NCBI RefSeq assembly: GCF_026241895.1
Contig: NZ_JAPJIV010000003.1
Location: 390,173 to 454,172 of the forward strand
Reading direction: 5' to 3'
Source of the DNA: Pseudomonas sp. RIT-562
GTDB taxonomy: Bacteria > Pseudomonadota > Gammaproteobacteria > Pseudomonadales > Pseudomonadaceae
DNA length: 64,000 bases
Shown: piece by piece, positions 45,780-55,134 of the stretch
How the letters are laid out: each line of letters opens with the position of its first letter
How positions within the stretch are numbered: the stretch's first letter is position 1
Made by a program: the position numbers and the translations under genes
Notes under the pieces: model-generated
Seen by the model: the letters and a program-made list of their open reading frames with translations, nothing else
The model's database searches: none
What the model was told of the DNA's origin: nothing

Positions 45780-47102
45780 ATGTCGCGAACCACCGCCCCA
45801 CTCTCCGATTCGGCTTGCCGCTCAGCCAAGCCCACCGACCGCGCCTACAAGCTTTTCGACGGCGATGGCCTCTACCTTCTAGTCCAACCCAATGGCCGCA
45901 AAGGCTGGCGCCTCAGGTATGTAAAACCTGATGGACGCGAAGGACTGACCTCGTTCGGCAGCTACCCCGTGGTCGGCCTCGCCGATGCGCGCAACAAGCG
46001 CCTGGAGGTCAAGCGGATGCTGGCGAAAGGCGTCGACCCCATCGAGACCAAACACCAAGCCAAGACGCAGGCCGCAATCAAAGGCCGAACCTTTGAAAGC
46101 GCTGCATTGGAATGGCACAAAGCGATGTCTGCCAAATGGGCGCCGGGCCACGCCAAGACGGTTCTGAGCCGCCTAAAAACCCACGTCTTCCCGCTGATCG
46201 GCGCTCGCTCTATTGTCGATCTGGACACCCATGACCTGATGCAACCTCTGAAAGCGATCCAGAAGCGCGGCACGATTGACGTCGCTTTAAGGGTACAAAA
46301 CCACCTGCAAAGCATCATGCGCGAGGCGAAGCGTTCTCGGCAGATCACCGCAAACCCTGCCTACGACCTTGAAGGCTTGATCAAAGCCCCGAGAGTGGTT
46401 CACCGCCCCGCTCTACCGTTATCGCGCCTGCCTGAATTGCAGGAGCGTATCGACACCTACAAAGGCCGCGCACTTACCCGTCTGACGGTCATGCTCTCGC
46501 TGCATGTGTTCGTACGCTCCAGCGAACTGCGCTTCGCCCGCTGGAGCGAGTTCGACCTCAAGCGCGGTACCTGGGAGATACCGGACACTCGACCCGCGTT
46601 GGACGGAGTACCCTTTTCAACAAGGGGCACGAAGATGGCCGGGGACATCCACCTTGTACCCTTATCGCCGCAAGCCGTGGCTCTGCTTGAACAGATCCAC
46701 GTCCTCACCGGCAAATTCGACCTAGTGTTTGCAGGCGACGCCAAGCCCTGGAAGCCCATGTCTGAAAACACGGTGAACAGCGCACTCAGAAAGATGGGCT
46801 ACGACACCAAAACTGAAATCTGCGGCCATGGCTTTCGCTCAATGGCCTGTAGTGCGCTGATTGAATCTGGACTGTGGTCCGAGACCGCCATCGAAAGGCA
46901 GATGAGCCACAAGGAACGCAACAACGTCCGTGCCGCTTACATCCACAAGGCCGAGTTCATCGAGGAGCGCAGGCTGATCATGAACTGGTGGAGCCGGTAT
47001 CTGGAGGCCAACCGGCAGGAGCATGTCACCCCGCACGAATTTGCAAACCAGACCGGGACGAACGTCACGCGGCTCAAGGCGAAAAGCCGCTTGAGGGAGT
47101 AG
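45780..47102 (+). CDS. int: P4-type tyrosine integrase
   Basis: 440 residues. The N-terminal DUF4102 arm-binding domain (AYKLFDGDGLYLLVQPNGRK, residues 22-41) is followed by a core-binding domain and a catalytic domain with Arg246 (VRSSEL), His350/Arg353 (HGFR), His377 (MSHK) and nucleophile Tyr387. It would integrate and excise the island at tRNA-Thr, 170 bp away, in the standard orientation reading away from the tRNA. All catalytic residues are present, so it may be active. Confidence 0.96.
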   Translation: MSRTTAPLSDSACRSAKPTDRAYKLFDGDGLYLLVQPNGRKGWRLRYVKPDGREGLTSFGSYPVVGLADARNKRLEVKRMLAKGVDPIETKHQAKTQAAIKGRTFESAALEWHKAMSAKWAPGHAKTVLSRLKTHVFPLIGARSIVDLDTHDLMQPLKAIQKRGTIDVALRVQNHLQSIMREAKRSRQITANPAYDLEGLIKAPRVVHRPALPLSRLPELQERIDTYKGRALTRLTVMLSLHVFVRSSELRFARWSEFDLKRGTWEIPDTRPALDGVPFSTRGTKMAGDIHLVPLSPQAVALLEQIHVLTGKFDLVFAGDAKPWKPMSENTVNSALRKMGYDTKTEICGHGFRSMACSALIESGLWSETAIERQMSHKERNNVRAAYIHKAEFIEERRLIMNWWSRYLEANRQEHVTPHEFANQTGTNVTRLKAKSRLRE

Positions 47103-47111
47103 GCCGTTAGC

Positions 47112-49100
47112 CTACTCCTCGTCCTGCCCACTAATGTACGCTTTGTACGCCTGCCTTTCATGAGTCGGCTTGGACGGAAATGCCAACTGAATCTGCCTGC
47201 TTTTCACCATTCCATTCAAGTACTGCTGACGGAGGGCATCTGGACTGCGCTTTACCAAATTAGCCAAAACGTTGAGCGTCAGATAGTGCTCCTTGCATAG
47301 GGTGATAATCACCTGTTGCATACGATCCTTTTGCATGCGCTCTCGATTGCGCGGCTCCTCAGCCAGTATTTCGAGCTTTTCTCGAAACCCTGCATCAAGC
47401 CTGTCCAAAGCATCGATCAGCGGCGCGTCAATATGATCGCTCAACAAGCAGCCATCATCGTTTCGCTGCATATCCAGCTCGACCTTATGTTCGGAGCTAC
47501 CTGCGTTATGTTCGGAGCTAGCCCCGTTATGTTCGGAGCTGCCGGCGTAATGTTCGGAGCTCTGTAGCGGACCTGCGAACACTTGCTCCGGCGTAGGCAG
47601 TTGCTCACCCGGCAGGTGATAAATCATGCCCCGTGAGCGCCCGTCGGGCACAAGGAATCCCTCGCGTACCAACCGTGCAAGCAGTTGGCTCAAGTCATGA
47701 GCATGAGTATCACAAATCTCAAGGAGACGATTATGGCTGACCACCCGCTCAATCGCGGCTGTGGCCAAAATCAACCTAGCAGTATGTTCCAAGCTCTCGA
47801 AACGAACCCCAAATCGCTCTCGTAACTGCTCCACCACCCCTTCTGGAAGCAAGTCCAACATGCGAAGCTCAAGAAGGGTTTGCTCGGGCTCGGGCTTTTC
47901 ATAAAGGGCTGGCGGTCGCCAATGCTGGCTGCGCCACCCGCTGTAGATTTTTGGAACCCCAGAACCACCACGCTCGCCAAGGCCGATAAGAAGAAACATT
48001 TGGTGCATTAGCCTGTTCCGGCAATCGCTGGTACCACCTTGCAACACCTGCTCAAGGGGTAAACGTAAGCCGCCAGGATTGCGAAAACCAAACAAGTCAG
48101 GACGCTTCACGACTAACACGGAAACCCGCCCGGTATAGTCAGCATGGACCAAGGTATTAACCAAAGCCTCGCGCAGAGCTTCATGTACCGGTGTGTCATC
48201 CTGGCGCTGATCACCTTTGAGAGCGAACGGTACCTTTAAGTCCTCAACCAACTTGCGATAAACCCGCCGGTAGAAATCAAACAGATTTCCTGACCAGGTT
48301 CCATCAGGGACGAGCCTATCCACCCAACGCAGTTCTGTTTTGGCGTACGGCCGCTCCTGATAGTCCACAAAGTAATGCGGCACACTCTCTTGGATCGAAA
48401 GCCAGCGTCCGAACATGAGTAAACCTGCCAGAGTCAGCCCTTCGACTCCGTTCGTGCGGTCCTTACGCCAACCTCCTATCTGTCGGAGAAACTCAATCCC
48501 TTGGTGCTCCAGCGCTGGATGGCCTGGTTTTATGTCGCTAAGCATCTGGCGGTAGATACGCAGACTGTCCGGATCAATGTCCGCGAAGTCGTAATTCGGC
48601 AAAATCCGCTCGTCCCGACAGTCCTCCACTTGCTCTGCGAACATGCGGCGAACATCTTCCTCAGAGCAACGCCGATCACCCTCATGTAATCGACGATAAG
48701 TGTTACCTAGCGGCTGACCATTGAGAAATACCGGCTTCTGCTTACGCGAAGCCGCCGGGATTTTCACTTCAAGTACCTGCTTGCCCTCCAGCTCTCTGAC
48801 GACCACCTCCCGGTCAGTCAGCAGATTGACACTGACCTTGGCCGGATTGTTGAGGGTATTGAACAGGTCAGTACGTACTTTCTCGATATTTGATAGGCCT
48901 GCGACGCTGAACTGCCCATCCTTCTCGCGCACGCCAAGCAGTACTACCCCACCCTGAGTGTTAGCAAAAGCGGAGTAGGTTAACCAGAAATCCTTAGGCA
49001 ACTCTCCCTTCCCATCCTGCCCCTGAGCGAGCTTGCATTCGAGCTCGACAGATTCAACCAGCGAGGGCAGGTCTTCAAGGGTGTGGGGATTGAGTGACAT
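47112..49100 (-). CDS. AlbA_2 (Schlafen-like) / histidine-kinase-like ATPase protein
   Basis: 662 residues. An N-terminal AlbA_2 DNA-binding domain (VESVELECKLA, FANTQGGVVLLGV; about 10-130) is followed by an HATPase_c_4-type ATPase region (REALVNTLVHADY, IRNPGG-like GFRNPGGLRLPLEQV), then winged-helix-like segments (LLARLVREGFLVPDGRSR). Residues about 513-537 are four SSEH heptads. Members are often annotated RecG-like and occur in mobile and defence loci. Start ATG 49100 with GGAAG upstream; a TTG codon just before is in frame. It is convergent with int. Confidence 0.85.
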   Translation of the reverse strand: MSLNPHTLEDLPSLVESVELECKLAQGQDGKGELPKDFWLTYSAFANTQGGVVLLGVREKDGQFSVAGLSNIEKVRTDLFNTLNNPAKVSVNLLTDREVVVRELEGKQVLEVKIPAASRKQKPVFLNGQPLGNTYRRLHEGDRRCSEEDVRRMFAEQVEDCRDERILPNYDFADIDPDSLRIYRQMLSDIKPGHPALEHQGIEFLRQIGGWRKDRTNGVEGLTLAGLLMFGRWLSIQESVPHYFVDYQERPYAKTELRWVDRLVPDGTWSGNLFDFYRRVYRKLVEDLKVPFALKGDQRQDDTPVHEALREALVNTLVHADYTGRVSVLVVKRPDLFGFRNPGGLRLPLEQVLQGGTSDCRNRLMHQMFLLIGLGERGGSGVPKIYSGWRSQHWRPPALYEKPEPEQTLLELRMLDLLPEGVVEQLRERFGVRFESLEHTARLILATAAIERVVSHNRLLEICDTHAHDLSQLLARLVREGFLVPDGRSRGMIYHLPGEQLPTPEQVFAGPLQSSEHYAGSSEHNGASSEHNAGSSEHKVELDMQRNDDGCLLSDHIDAPLIDALDRLDAGFREKLEILAEEPRNRERMQKDRMQQVIITLCKEHYLTLNVLANLVKRSPDALRQQYLNGMVKSRQIQLAFPSKPTHERQAYKAYISGQDEE
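47486..47562. repeat. 21-bp tandem repeat in the AlbA_2 gene
   Basis: Four units begin at 47486, 47507, 47528 and 47549, each containing ATGTTCGGAGCT. In the protein they read SSEHYAG, SSEHNGA, SSEHNAG and SSEH. The repeat keeps the frame, so copy number could change without breaking the gene. Confidence 0.9.
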
Positions 49101-49194
49101 CAAAGACTTCCTAAATGATCAGCCGGCTTCACGTAGCTGCAAAAGGTCGAAGAAAAGACATACGTGCGGGGATTGTACTCAGTCTTCCATAGTC

Positions 49195-49300
49195 GCACGC
49201 AACTCGACGAGCGGAGACTGATCATGAACTGGTGGAGCCGATTCCCAGTCACCCATCAGCAGGAGGATGTCACTCCTCACGACTCTGCACGAATGTCACA
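49195..49300 (+). pseudogene. C-terminal remnant of a P4-type integrase
   Basis: Translation gives LDERRLIMNWWSRFPVTHQQ and then EDVTPHDSARMS, matching the intact integrase tail EERRLIMNWWSRYLEANRQ...EHVTPHEFAN. At DNA level a 23-bp block (CTGATCATGAACTGGTGGAG plus CCG) is identical to 46973-46995. Nothing upstream matches the catalytic domain, so this is a relic of a second, related element. Confidence 0.85.
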
Positions 49301-49452
49301 CGGCCAAAAGCCAATCGCGGCGCAGCAAAGTAAGCGTACGTTCTCGAAATCTCGATGATCCGCTTGTCCACGCGGGTCCATCCAAGCGGGGCTGCAAAGC
49401 CGCCCTGCTTGGATGGACCTCACTTAAAAAATCTAAAGCCCATGCAACTGTC

Positions 49453-49542
49453 TGTGGAAAACCACTGATTTCCACCGGTGGATAATTTCATCCACAGCCG
49501 CAGAACTCCCGAAAAATCGAACCTTGACCCAAATTATCCACA
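49453..49542. other. Cluster of DnaA-box-like sequences and a hairpin in the island spacer
   Basis: Four 9-mers in 90 bp: TGTGGAAAA (49453), GGTGGATAA (49477), TCATCCACA (49488) and the perfect box TTATCCACA (49534). A long imperfect hairpin (GTCCATCCAAGC ... GCTTGGATGGAC, 49376-49418) precedes them. This may be an old replication origin or only chance similarity. The rest of 49101-50244 contains no credible gene. Confidence 0.4.
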
Positions 49543-49649
49543 GGCGTAGAAAAGATCGGGCAAAGCGCTGTCGTTGACAGCAACCCAGGTAGTCAGAACC
49601 TTTAAGGCTACGCCACACGGTGGTGGTTCTCCCAAAGTGCGATTAGCGT

Positions 49650-49788
49650 CCGGCGGCTCGCACGGTCACAGCGATGTGATGGATGCCTACTTTTATCAGT
49701 GTGCCCACTGCGGCAACTCATCCCCTTTCATAGCTGCCCTGCAGCAACCTATCCGCTTGGCCATTTCCTTGCGCCAACCTGCGCCCGT
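49650..49788. repeat. Island repeat, copy A
   Basis: About 139 bp, from CCGGCGGCTCGCACGGTCAC to TTGCGCCAACCTGCGCCCGT, recur with changes at 54601-54733 outside the island. Both copies follow a GATAATTTCATCCACAGCC motif (49481-49499 and 54578-54596) and an integrase fragment. Open frames here on either strand lack family cues. Confidence 0.8.
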
Positions 49789-50244
49789 CTCTTTCTTCCG
49801 GAAAGAGACGGGCGCTCCTACCGCTGCTGCAGCCCAACTCGTACAAGGCTTTGCGGCATTCCCTCTCGTGACAATCGGCGTGACAAACACCGAAGTCACC
49901 AGCATCAGCGATGCCGATGATGGTGCCGCAGCCCACGGAATGGACTGCACCTGACTGACAGTCAGGCATGCCCCGGTCACCGCATCACTACCTTCACTCG
50001 ACTCAGGATCTCGCGGCATTGGTCTCGTCAGCCAGTGCAGCCTCCACCCGCCCACTTCTTTGGAAGTGTTCAGGAGGTCAGATCATGAGATGCCCAAGCT
50101 CCCGGTCGTAAAGAGCCGCCAGTCCTGCGTTAGAGGACAACCCTCACAGGTCGCAGGGGCCTTGATCCCTGATAACACTCAACATTCTTGGCGGGATGAC
50201 GTGGGGAAAAGCTTCAACGTTTTGGCTTCGAGAGGAGTTTGGTC

Positions 50245-51225
50245 ATGGGATTGGTCGGTAGACGAGATGGGCGGAATTTTGGCTATGGCCGGCAACTGAG
50301 TTATGCCGGACCGCAAGCGCTCAAGGATCTGTTTGCAGGTGGCCACTTCGCCACGGTCAAAGCGCATAGCGATCGATGGCAGGCGTTTGTACGCTGGTGT
50401 CGGTCGAAGGATGGACCAGGGAATAACGATGCGCGACAAATTGATCGGAAGACCTTACTAGATTACGCCGGCCATCTGCGTCACCAAGTTGAACAAGGCG
50501 CTATCAGCATCGCCACCGCGCAAAACCGGTTGTCCAGCGTAAACCGAACCATGGCCGCACTTCGCGGTGATCAGTATGTGAAAGTGCCGAGTCCGAGCAA
50601 GACGCTGGGAATGCGGCGGAACAGTGTTCGTCGCTCGGTGCCGCAAGGCCAAGACCGCGAACACGTGAAGCGGATCGTCGACGTGCTCTGCGAACACCAA
50701 ATGCCGCGTGCGGCGGCCATCGCCCAGTTGGCGCGAGCCACCGGCATGCGCTTGCGCGAGGCCATCTTGGCCGACCTTCCGCGCCTGCGAAGAGAAGCCG
50801 AACACTACGACAAGATCAACATCCAGGATGGCACCAAAGGTGGCCGCGGCGGCGCAACCGCGCCTCGTTGGATCAGGGTGGATGACCATATTCGCGAAGC
50901 GCTCAGGTACGCCGAACAGGTCTCTCCCGACGGTAGCCGCAACCTGCTGGCACCGAACGAGAGCTACCTCGATTTCCAACCGAGTGTCATACGCCCCGCC
51001 CGAGACATCCTCCATACGCACAACCTCAAAGGCTTCCACGAATTGCGCGCGGCTTATGCATGCGAACGCTATGAGCAGATCACCCATCACCTAGCGCCCA
51101 TCAACGGTGGCAGGGGCAGGCGCCTCGATCCATGCCTTGATCGAGAGGCACGCTTACAAATCAGCTATGAGCTGGGACACGGTCGAATCGACGTGGTATC
51201 AGCGTACATCGGTGGTCGGGTATGA
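50245..51225 (+). CDS. Second tyrosine recombinase (integrase_1-like)
   Basis: 326 residues, unrelated in sequence to the P4-type integrase except for catalytic motifs: Arg169 in ATGMRLREA, His265/Arg268 in FHELRAAYACERY, His312 in LGHGR and Tyr321 in SAYIGG. The N-terminal SAM-like domain has VKAHSDRWQAFVRWC. Such integrase-domain proteins are frequent in Pseudomonas islands, where their role is unclear. Start ATG 50245 has GAGGAG upstream; a TTG two codons earlier is in frame. Its stop overlaps the following small gene. Confidence 0.87.
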   Translation: MGLVGRRDGRNFGYGRQLSYAGPQALKDLFAGGHFATVKAHSDRWQAFVRWCRSKDGPGNNDARQIDRKTLLDYAGHLRHQVEQGAISIATAQNRLSSVNRTMAALRGDQYVKVPSPSKTLGMRRNSVRRSVPQGQDREHVKRIVDVLCEHQMPRAAAIAQLARATGMRLREAILADLPRLRREAEHYDKINIQDGTKGGRGGATAPRWIRVDDHIREALRYAEQVSPDGSRNLLAPNESYLDFQPSVIRPARDILHTHNLKGFHELRAAYACERYEQITHHLAPINGGRGRRLDPCLDREARLQISYELGHGRIDVVSAYIGGRV

Positions 51226-51497
51226 ATAAACCATTCGATATGGAGATCTTCTTGACTGGGGCACTGACTGGAGCACATGCCACACGAGAACGTCACATCC
51301 GCCAGGCCAAGACTATTCAAGCAGCCATTTCTGAACGCTGGAACCGAGATAATCCATGGACATGGCAAAGAAAGCATCTCGTTTGGTTTTTGAACCACCA
51401 CATGAATTCAAACTCGAAATCGACGCGCTACTACTACCTGCTGACCACAAGCCTGATCACTCTGCGCCTAGGAAAATCCTGGAGTTTTCAACGTTAG
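51222..51497 (+). CDS. Small conserved partner of the second recombinase
   Basis: 91 residues, starting in the recombinase stop (ATGA). Sequence features: MNKPFDMEIFLTGALTGAHATRERHIRQAKTIQ (helical, basic), NPWTWQRKHLVWFLNHHM and STRYYYLLT. I recall similar small proteins after this recombinase type in other pseudomonads, so it is probably real. No function is known; a directionality or DNA-binding role is possible. Confidence 0.7.
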   Translation: MNKPFDMEIFLTGALTGAHATRERHIRQAKTIQAAISERWNRDNPWTWQRKHLVWFLNHHMNSNSKSTRYYYLLTTSLITLRLGKSWSFQR

Positions 51498-51694
51498 CCG
51501 AATGCCAGCAACTGCGCGCTCTGTATCCCTCACTGGCAGATTGAGCCAGCCAACGATTTGATTGGGATTAGGGCGGACCTCTTGAGCCCCTGAACCTAAC
51601 CTCTGTTGTTTGATAACCTCTATGTTTTACTGATGGACCTGAGGGTTGTAGCTTGAGGCTACAGGCTTCACCTGAGACGTAGAGGCTGAAGGCG

Positions 51695-54067
51695 GTGATA
51701 GACACTAGTCTGGTGGCGAAGCTAAGGGCTGAGAATGCAAGATTGGTTGCCTTGCTGGATGCTCATGGCATCGAATGGCGCCCGCCTGCTGAGCCAGTCA
51801 AGATAGCGATTGTCCAAGCAGAACAATCACAGCAACTCGATACTGATGGAAAGCTTGCCCTATTCCGAAGCTTGTTTCGTGGTAGGACGGACGTTTATCC
51901 CATCCGCTGGGAAAGCAAGGCAGGCAAATCAGGATACGCACCCGCTTGCGCAAACGAATGGAGGCCTGGCGTTTGTGAGAAGCCCCGAATTAAATGTGGC
52001 GACTGCGGTAACCGCCAGCTGCTTCCGCTGACCGATGAGGTGGTCTATCGCCATCTGGCGGGCGAAGTGGTCGTTGGTATCTACCCCCTACTCTCTGATG
52101 ACACTTGTTATTTTTTGGCGGTCGACTTCGATGAGGCCGAATGGCGTGATGATTCCAAAGCTTTTGTGCAGTCATGCCATGAGCTGAGCGTCCCGGTGGC
52201 GCTGGAAATATCGCGCTCAGGCCAAGGGGCTCATGGCTGGATTTTCTTTGAGCGTAATGTTCCTGCCTGCGATGCGCGCCGCCTCGGTGCCGCAATCATC
52301 AGTCATGCCTGTGAGCGCACCCGGCAGTTGGCGCTCAGCTCCTATGATCGACTGTTTCCAAACCAGGACTATATGCCCAAAGGCGGCTTTGGAAATCTCA
52401 TCGCGCTCCCTTTACAAAAGCGGGCCAGGGCCCAAAATAATAGCGTTTTTGTAGACGATTCGCTTGAGCCTCATCCTGATCAATGGGCCTTCCTGGCATC
52501 GATTCAGCGCATGAGTCCAGAAGATATCCAGCCCGTTATTATCCAGGCGATGGGTAATCGGGACCCTTTAGGGGTCGCCTATGTCGATGACGAAGGTGAT
52601 GCAGAACCTTGGAAAAATCGTGAATCGAGATCACGTAAATTGACATGCCCGTTGCCTGCTGCTGTCAACATCACGCAGGCTAACTTAATTTACTTTGAAA
52701 AGTCGGAATTGCCACAGCCATTGGCAAACCAGCTTGTCCGGCTCGCTGCCTTTCAAAATCCTGAGTTCTACAAAGCTCAGGCCATGCGCATGTCAGTGTG
52801 GAACAAGCCAAGGATTATCGGTTGTGCCCAGAACTTCCCCAAACATATTGCGTTACCACGTGGCTGTTTGGATGCTGCGCTGGAGCTTTTAGAGGAAAAC
52901 GGGGTTACCCCTATTCTTAAAGACGAACGCTTCGCGGGCGACCCCATCGACGTGAGCTTTCTCGGGACCCTGCGTTCTGACCAAGAGGCTGCTGTCAGCG
53001 CAATGCTAAGTCATGACACCGGTATCCTCTGCGCACCGACAGCTTTCGGTAAAACGGTGAGTGCTGCTGCATTGATTGCCGCACGTGGCATTAACACGTT
53101 GGTGCTTGTGCATCGGACGGAACTGTTAAGGCAGTGGCAAGAGCGCTTGCAGGCGTTCTTGGGAGTCGGGAATGGTGTCGTTGGTACTCTTGGGGGCGGA
53201 AAAGCGAAGCTTACAGGCATCATCGACATTGCCGTCATGCAGTCGCTATCGCGAAAAGGCGAGATCAGCGATCAGGTAAAAAACTACGGCCAGATCATCG
53301 TTGATGAGTGTCATCACCTATCAGCAGTGTCATTCGAGGCACTACTGAGGAGCGCGACCGCGCGGTACGTATTGGGACTCACAGCGACCCCAGTGCGCCG
53401 AGATGGACAGCAGCCCATTATTTTTATGCAATGCGGACCGATCCGACATTCTGCTGCTCGACCAGCGAGTGCGCCCCATGACCTCTCTGTCGTGCCTCGA
53501 TTGCTGCCCAAACCAATAATGGTCCCCGACGGCTTTGGGATTCAGGACGTTTTTCGGCGTCTAGCCGACGACTCTGAGCGGACAGCCAAAATCGTCTCGG
53601 AGATTGAGCTGGCGTACAACGAGGGTAGAAAAATTCTAGTGCTAACGGAGCGGACGGAACATGTGGATGCCCTTGAATTAGAATTGAAGCAGCGCGTGCA
53701 TAACCTTTTCACGCTTCATGGGCGAGTGCCTAAGAAACAGCGGATTTCCCGTATGCATGAGCTTGAGTCCCTTCCCCCTGATGCTCCACGAGTGCTGTTG
53801 GCAAGAGGAAAACTAGTAGGTGAAGGCTTCGATCATCCGCCGTTGGACACGCTGGTGCTGGCAATGCCCATCTCATGGAAGGGAATCCTTCAGCAATATG
53901 CGGGGCGGTTGCATCGATCACATGCCGATAAGGCCGACGTGCGAGTGATCGACTTCGTTGACGAGGGTAATGTCGCGCTGATGAGGATGTGGGATAAGCG
54001 CCAGGCGGGTTACAAAGCGATGGGCTACCGCATGGCTGATTCTATGGCCACCATGGACCTACTCTAA
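51695..54067 (+). CDS. TOTE conflict-system primase-helicase
   Basis: 790 residues from GTG after a weak GAAGG. A short N-terminal coiled coil (VAKLRAENARLVALLDAHG) leads to a zinc-like quartet (Cys85, 94, 101, 104) and an archaeo-eukaryotic primase domain: FLAVDFDEAEW with Asp144/Asp146, SGQGAHGW with His180, and LPLQKRAR near 238. A superfamily-2 helicase follows: Walker A CAPTAFGKT (446-454), DECH (537-540), LTATP (562-566) and QQYAGRLHR. This order is that of TOTE proteins, predicted to act in conflicts between mobile elements and hosts. No nuclease domain was seen. Base composition is AT-richer than the core. Confidence 0.85.
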   Translation: MIDTSLVAKLRAENARLVALLDAHGIEWRPPAEPVKIAIVQAEQSQQLDTDGKLALFRSLFRGRTDVYPIRWESKAGKSGYAPACANEWRPGVCEKPRIKCGDCGNRQLLPLTDEVVYRHLAGEVVVGIYPLLSDDTCYFLAVDFDEAEWRDDSKAFVQSCHELSVPVALEISRSGQGAHGWIFFERNVPACDARRLGAAIISHACERTRQLALSSYDRLFPNQDYMPKGGFGNLIALPLQKRARAQNNSVFVDDSLEPHPDQWAFLASIQRMSPEDIQPVIIQAMGNRDPLGVAYVDDEGDAEPWKNRESRSRKLTCPLPAAVNITQANLIYFEKSELPQPLANQLVRLAAFQNPEFYKAQAMRMSVWNKPRIIGCAQNFPKHIALPRGCLDAALELLEENGVTPILKDERFAGDPIDVSFLGTLRSDQEAAVSAMLSHDTGILCAPTAFGKTVSAAALIAARGINTLVLVHRTELLRQWQERLQAFLGVGNGVVGTLGGGKAKLTGIIDIAVMQSLSRKGEISDQVKNYGQIIVDECHHLSAVSFEALLRSATARYVLGLTATPVRRDGQQPIIFMQCGPIRHSAARPASAPHDLSVVPRLLPKPIMVPDGFGIQDVFRRLADDSERTAKIVSEIELAYNEGRKILVLTERTEHVDALELELKQRVHNLFTLHGRVPKKQRISRMHELESLPPDAPRVLLARGKLVGEGFDHPPLDTLVLAMPISWKGILQQYAGRLHRSHADKADVRVIDFVDEGNVALMRMWDKRQAGYKAMGYRMADSMATMDLL

Positions 54068-54269
54068 CTCTAACGTGGTTGACCGTTGACACATCAACGG
54101 CCCAACTCTCATAGACGAATGACCGGCCGCTGTGGGGGCAACTCCGGCCCTTCGCCGTTAGTCACGTCAAGCAAGATCCTCAGCCGTACGAGGACCTTGA
54201 GGTAGTTTTAGAGGTAGAATCGCACAGGGCTTTAAGTATTAATCAGCTAATTCAATAACTTATTAGATC

Positions 54270-54297
54270 GTTCGACTCCTGGTGCCGCACCATACAA
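54270..54297. repeat. Right attachment repeat (attR)
   Basis: GTTCGACTCCTGGTGCCG followed by CACCATACAA repeats the tRNA-Thr 3' end and its first downstream bases (45585-45613), with one G missing. Confidence 0.88.
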
Positions 54298-54303
54298 AAC
54301 GAA

Positions 54304-54331
54304 GCCCCTGCAGAAATGCAGGGGCTTTGTT
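54304..54331 (+). terminator. Terminator after attR
   Basis: GCCCCTGCA/TGCAGGGGC with loop GAAA (54304-54325) and a T-rich tail. It probably served tRNA-Thr before the island inserted. Confidence 0.85.
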
Positions 54332-54408
54332 GTTTCTGGGTCGCTTACTTTTTGCCTACACCTTGAAACTTTCGGGACCACCTACGGGGGCTCCCTGAAA
54401 AGGGAAAC

Positions 54409-54433
54409 CTGTGGGAGCGCGCTTGCTCGCGAT
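54409..54433. repeat. Single REP unit
   Basis: CTGTGGGAGCGCGCTTGCTC GCGAT, one half of a REP pair, without an inverted partner nearby. Confidence 0.7.
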
Positions 54434-54497
54434 GAGGCCGCCAGTCTCACTGTAGATATCCAGTCATAACTATCTTGCTGCCCCTTCCCCCCATCCC

Positions 54498-54555
54498 GCG
54501 CCTACAAGCTTTTCGACGGCGATGGCCTCTACCTCCAAGTCCAACCCAATGGCCG
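54498..54555 (+). pseudogene. N-terminal remnant of a P4-type integrase
   Basis: 58 bp match 45841-45898 of the island integrase with two mismatches and translate to AYKLFDGDGLYLQVQPNGR. The frame then hits unrelated sequence. It lies 200 bp right of attR, so it comes from an element other than the present island. Confidence 0.88.
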
Positions 54556-54572
54556 AATAGATCCACGTCATC

Positions 54573-54989
<417 letters not shown>

Positions 54990-55134
54990 GGTGGGTCAGT
55001 TTTCAACCGGTGTTGCCACATCGTGCCGCGGACAGCGGAGTTTATGGTATTCAGGCTGTATCGCTCACGGAAGATAGCGCACCGATACTTTTTCCGAAGG
55101 CTCATGATCTTTTTTAGCAAACGGAGTCACCTAC

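Noticed and set aside
49574..50055. Open frames on both strands over island repeat copy A
   Set aside because: They lie on repeated DNA, differ between the copies and show no domain.
51356..51544. 62-codon frame overlapping the 91-residue partner gene
   Set aside because: It is in another frame; the partner gene has the ATGA coupling and a familiar sequence, so the overlap frame is less likely real.
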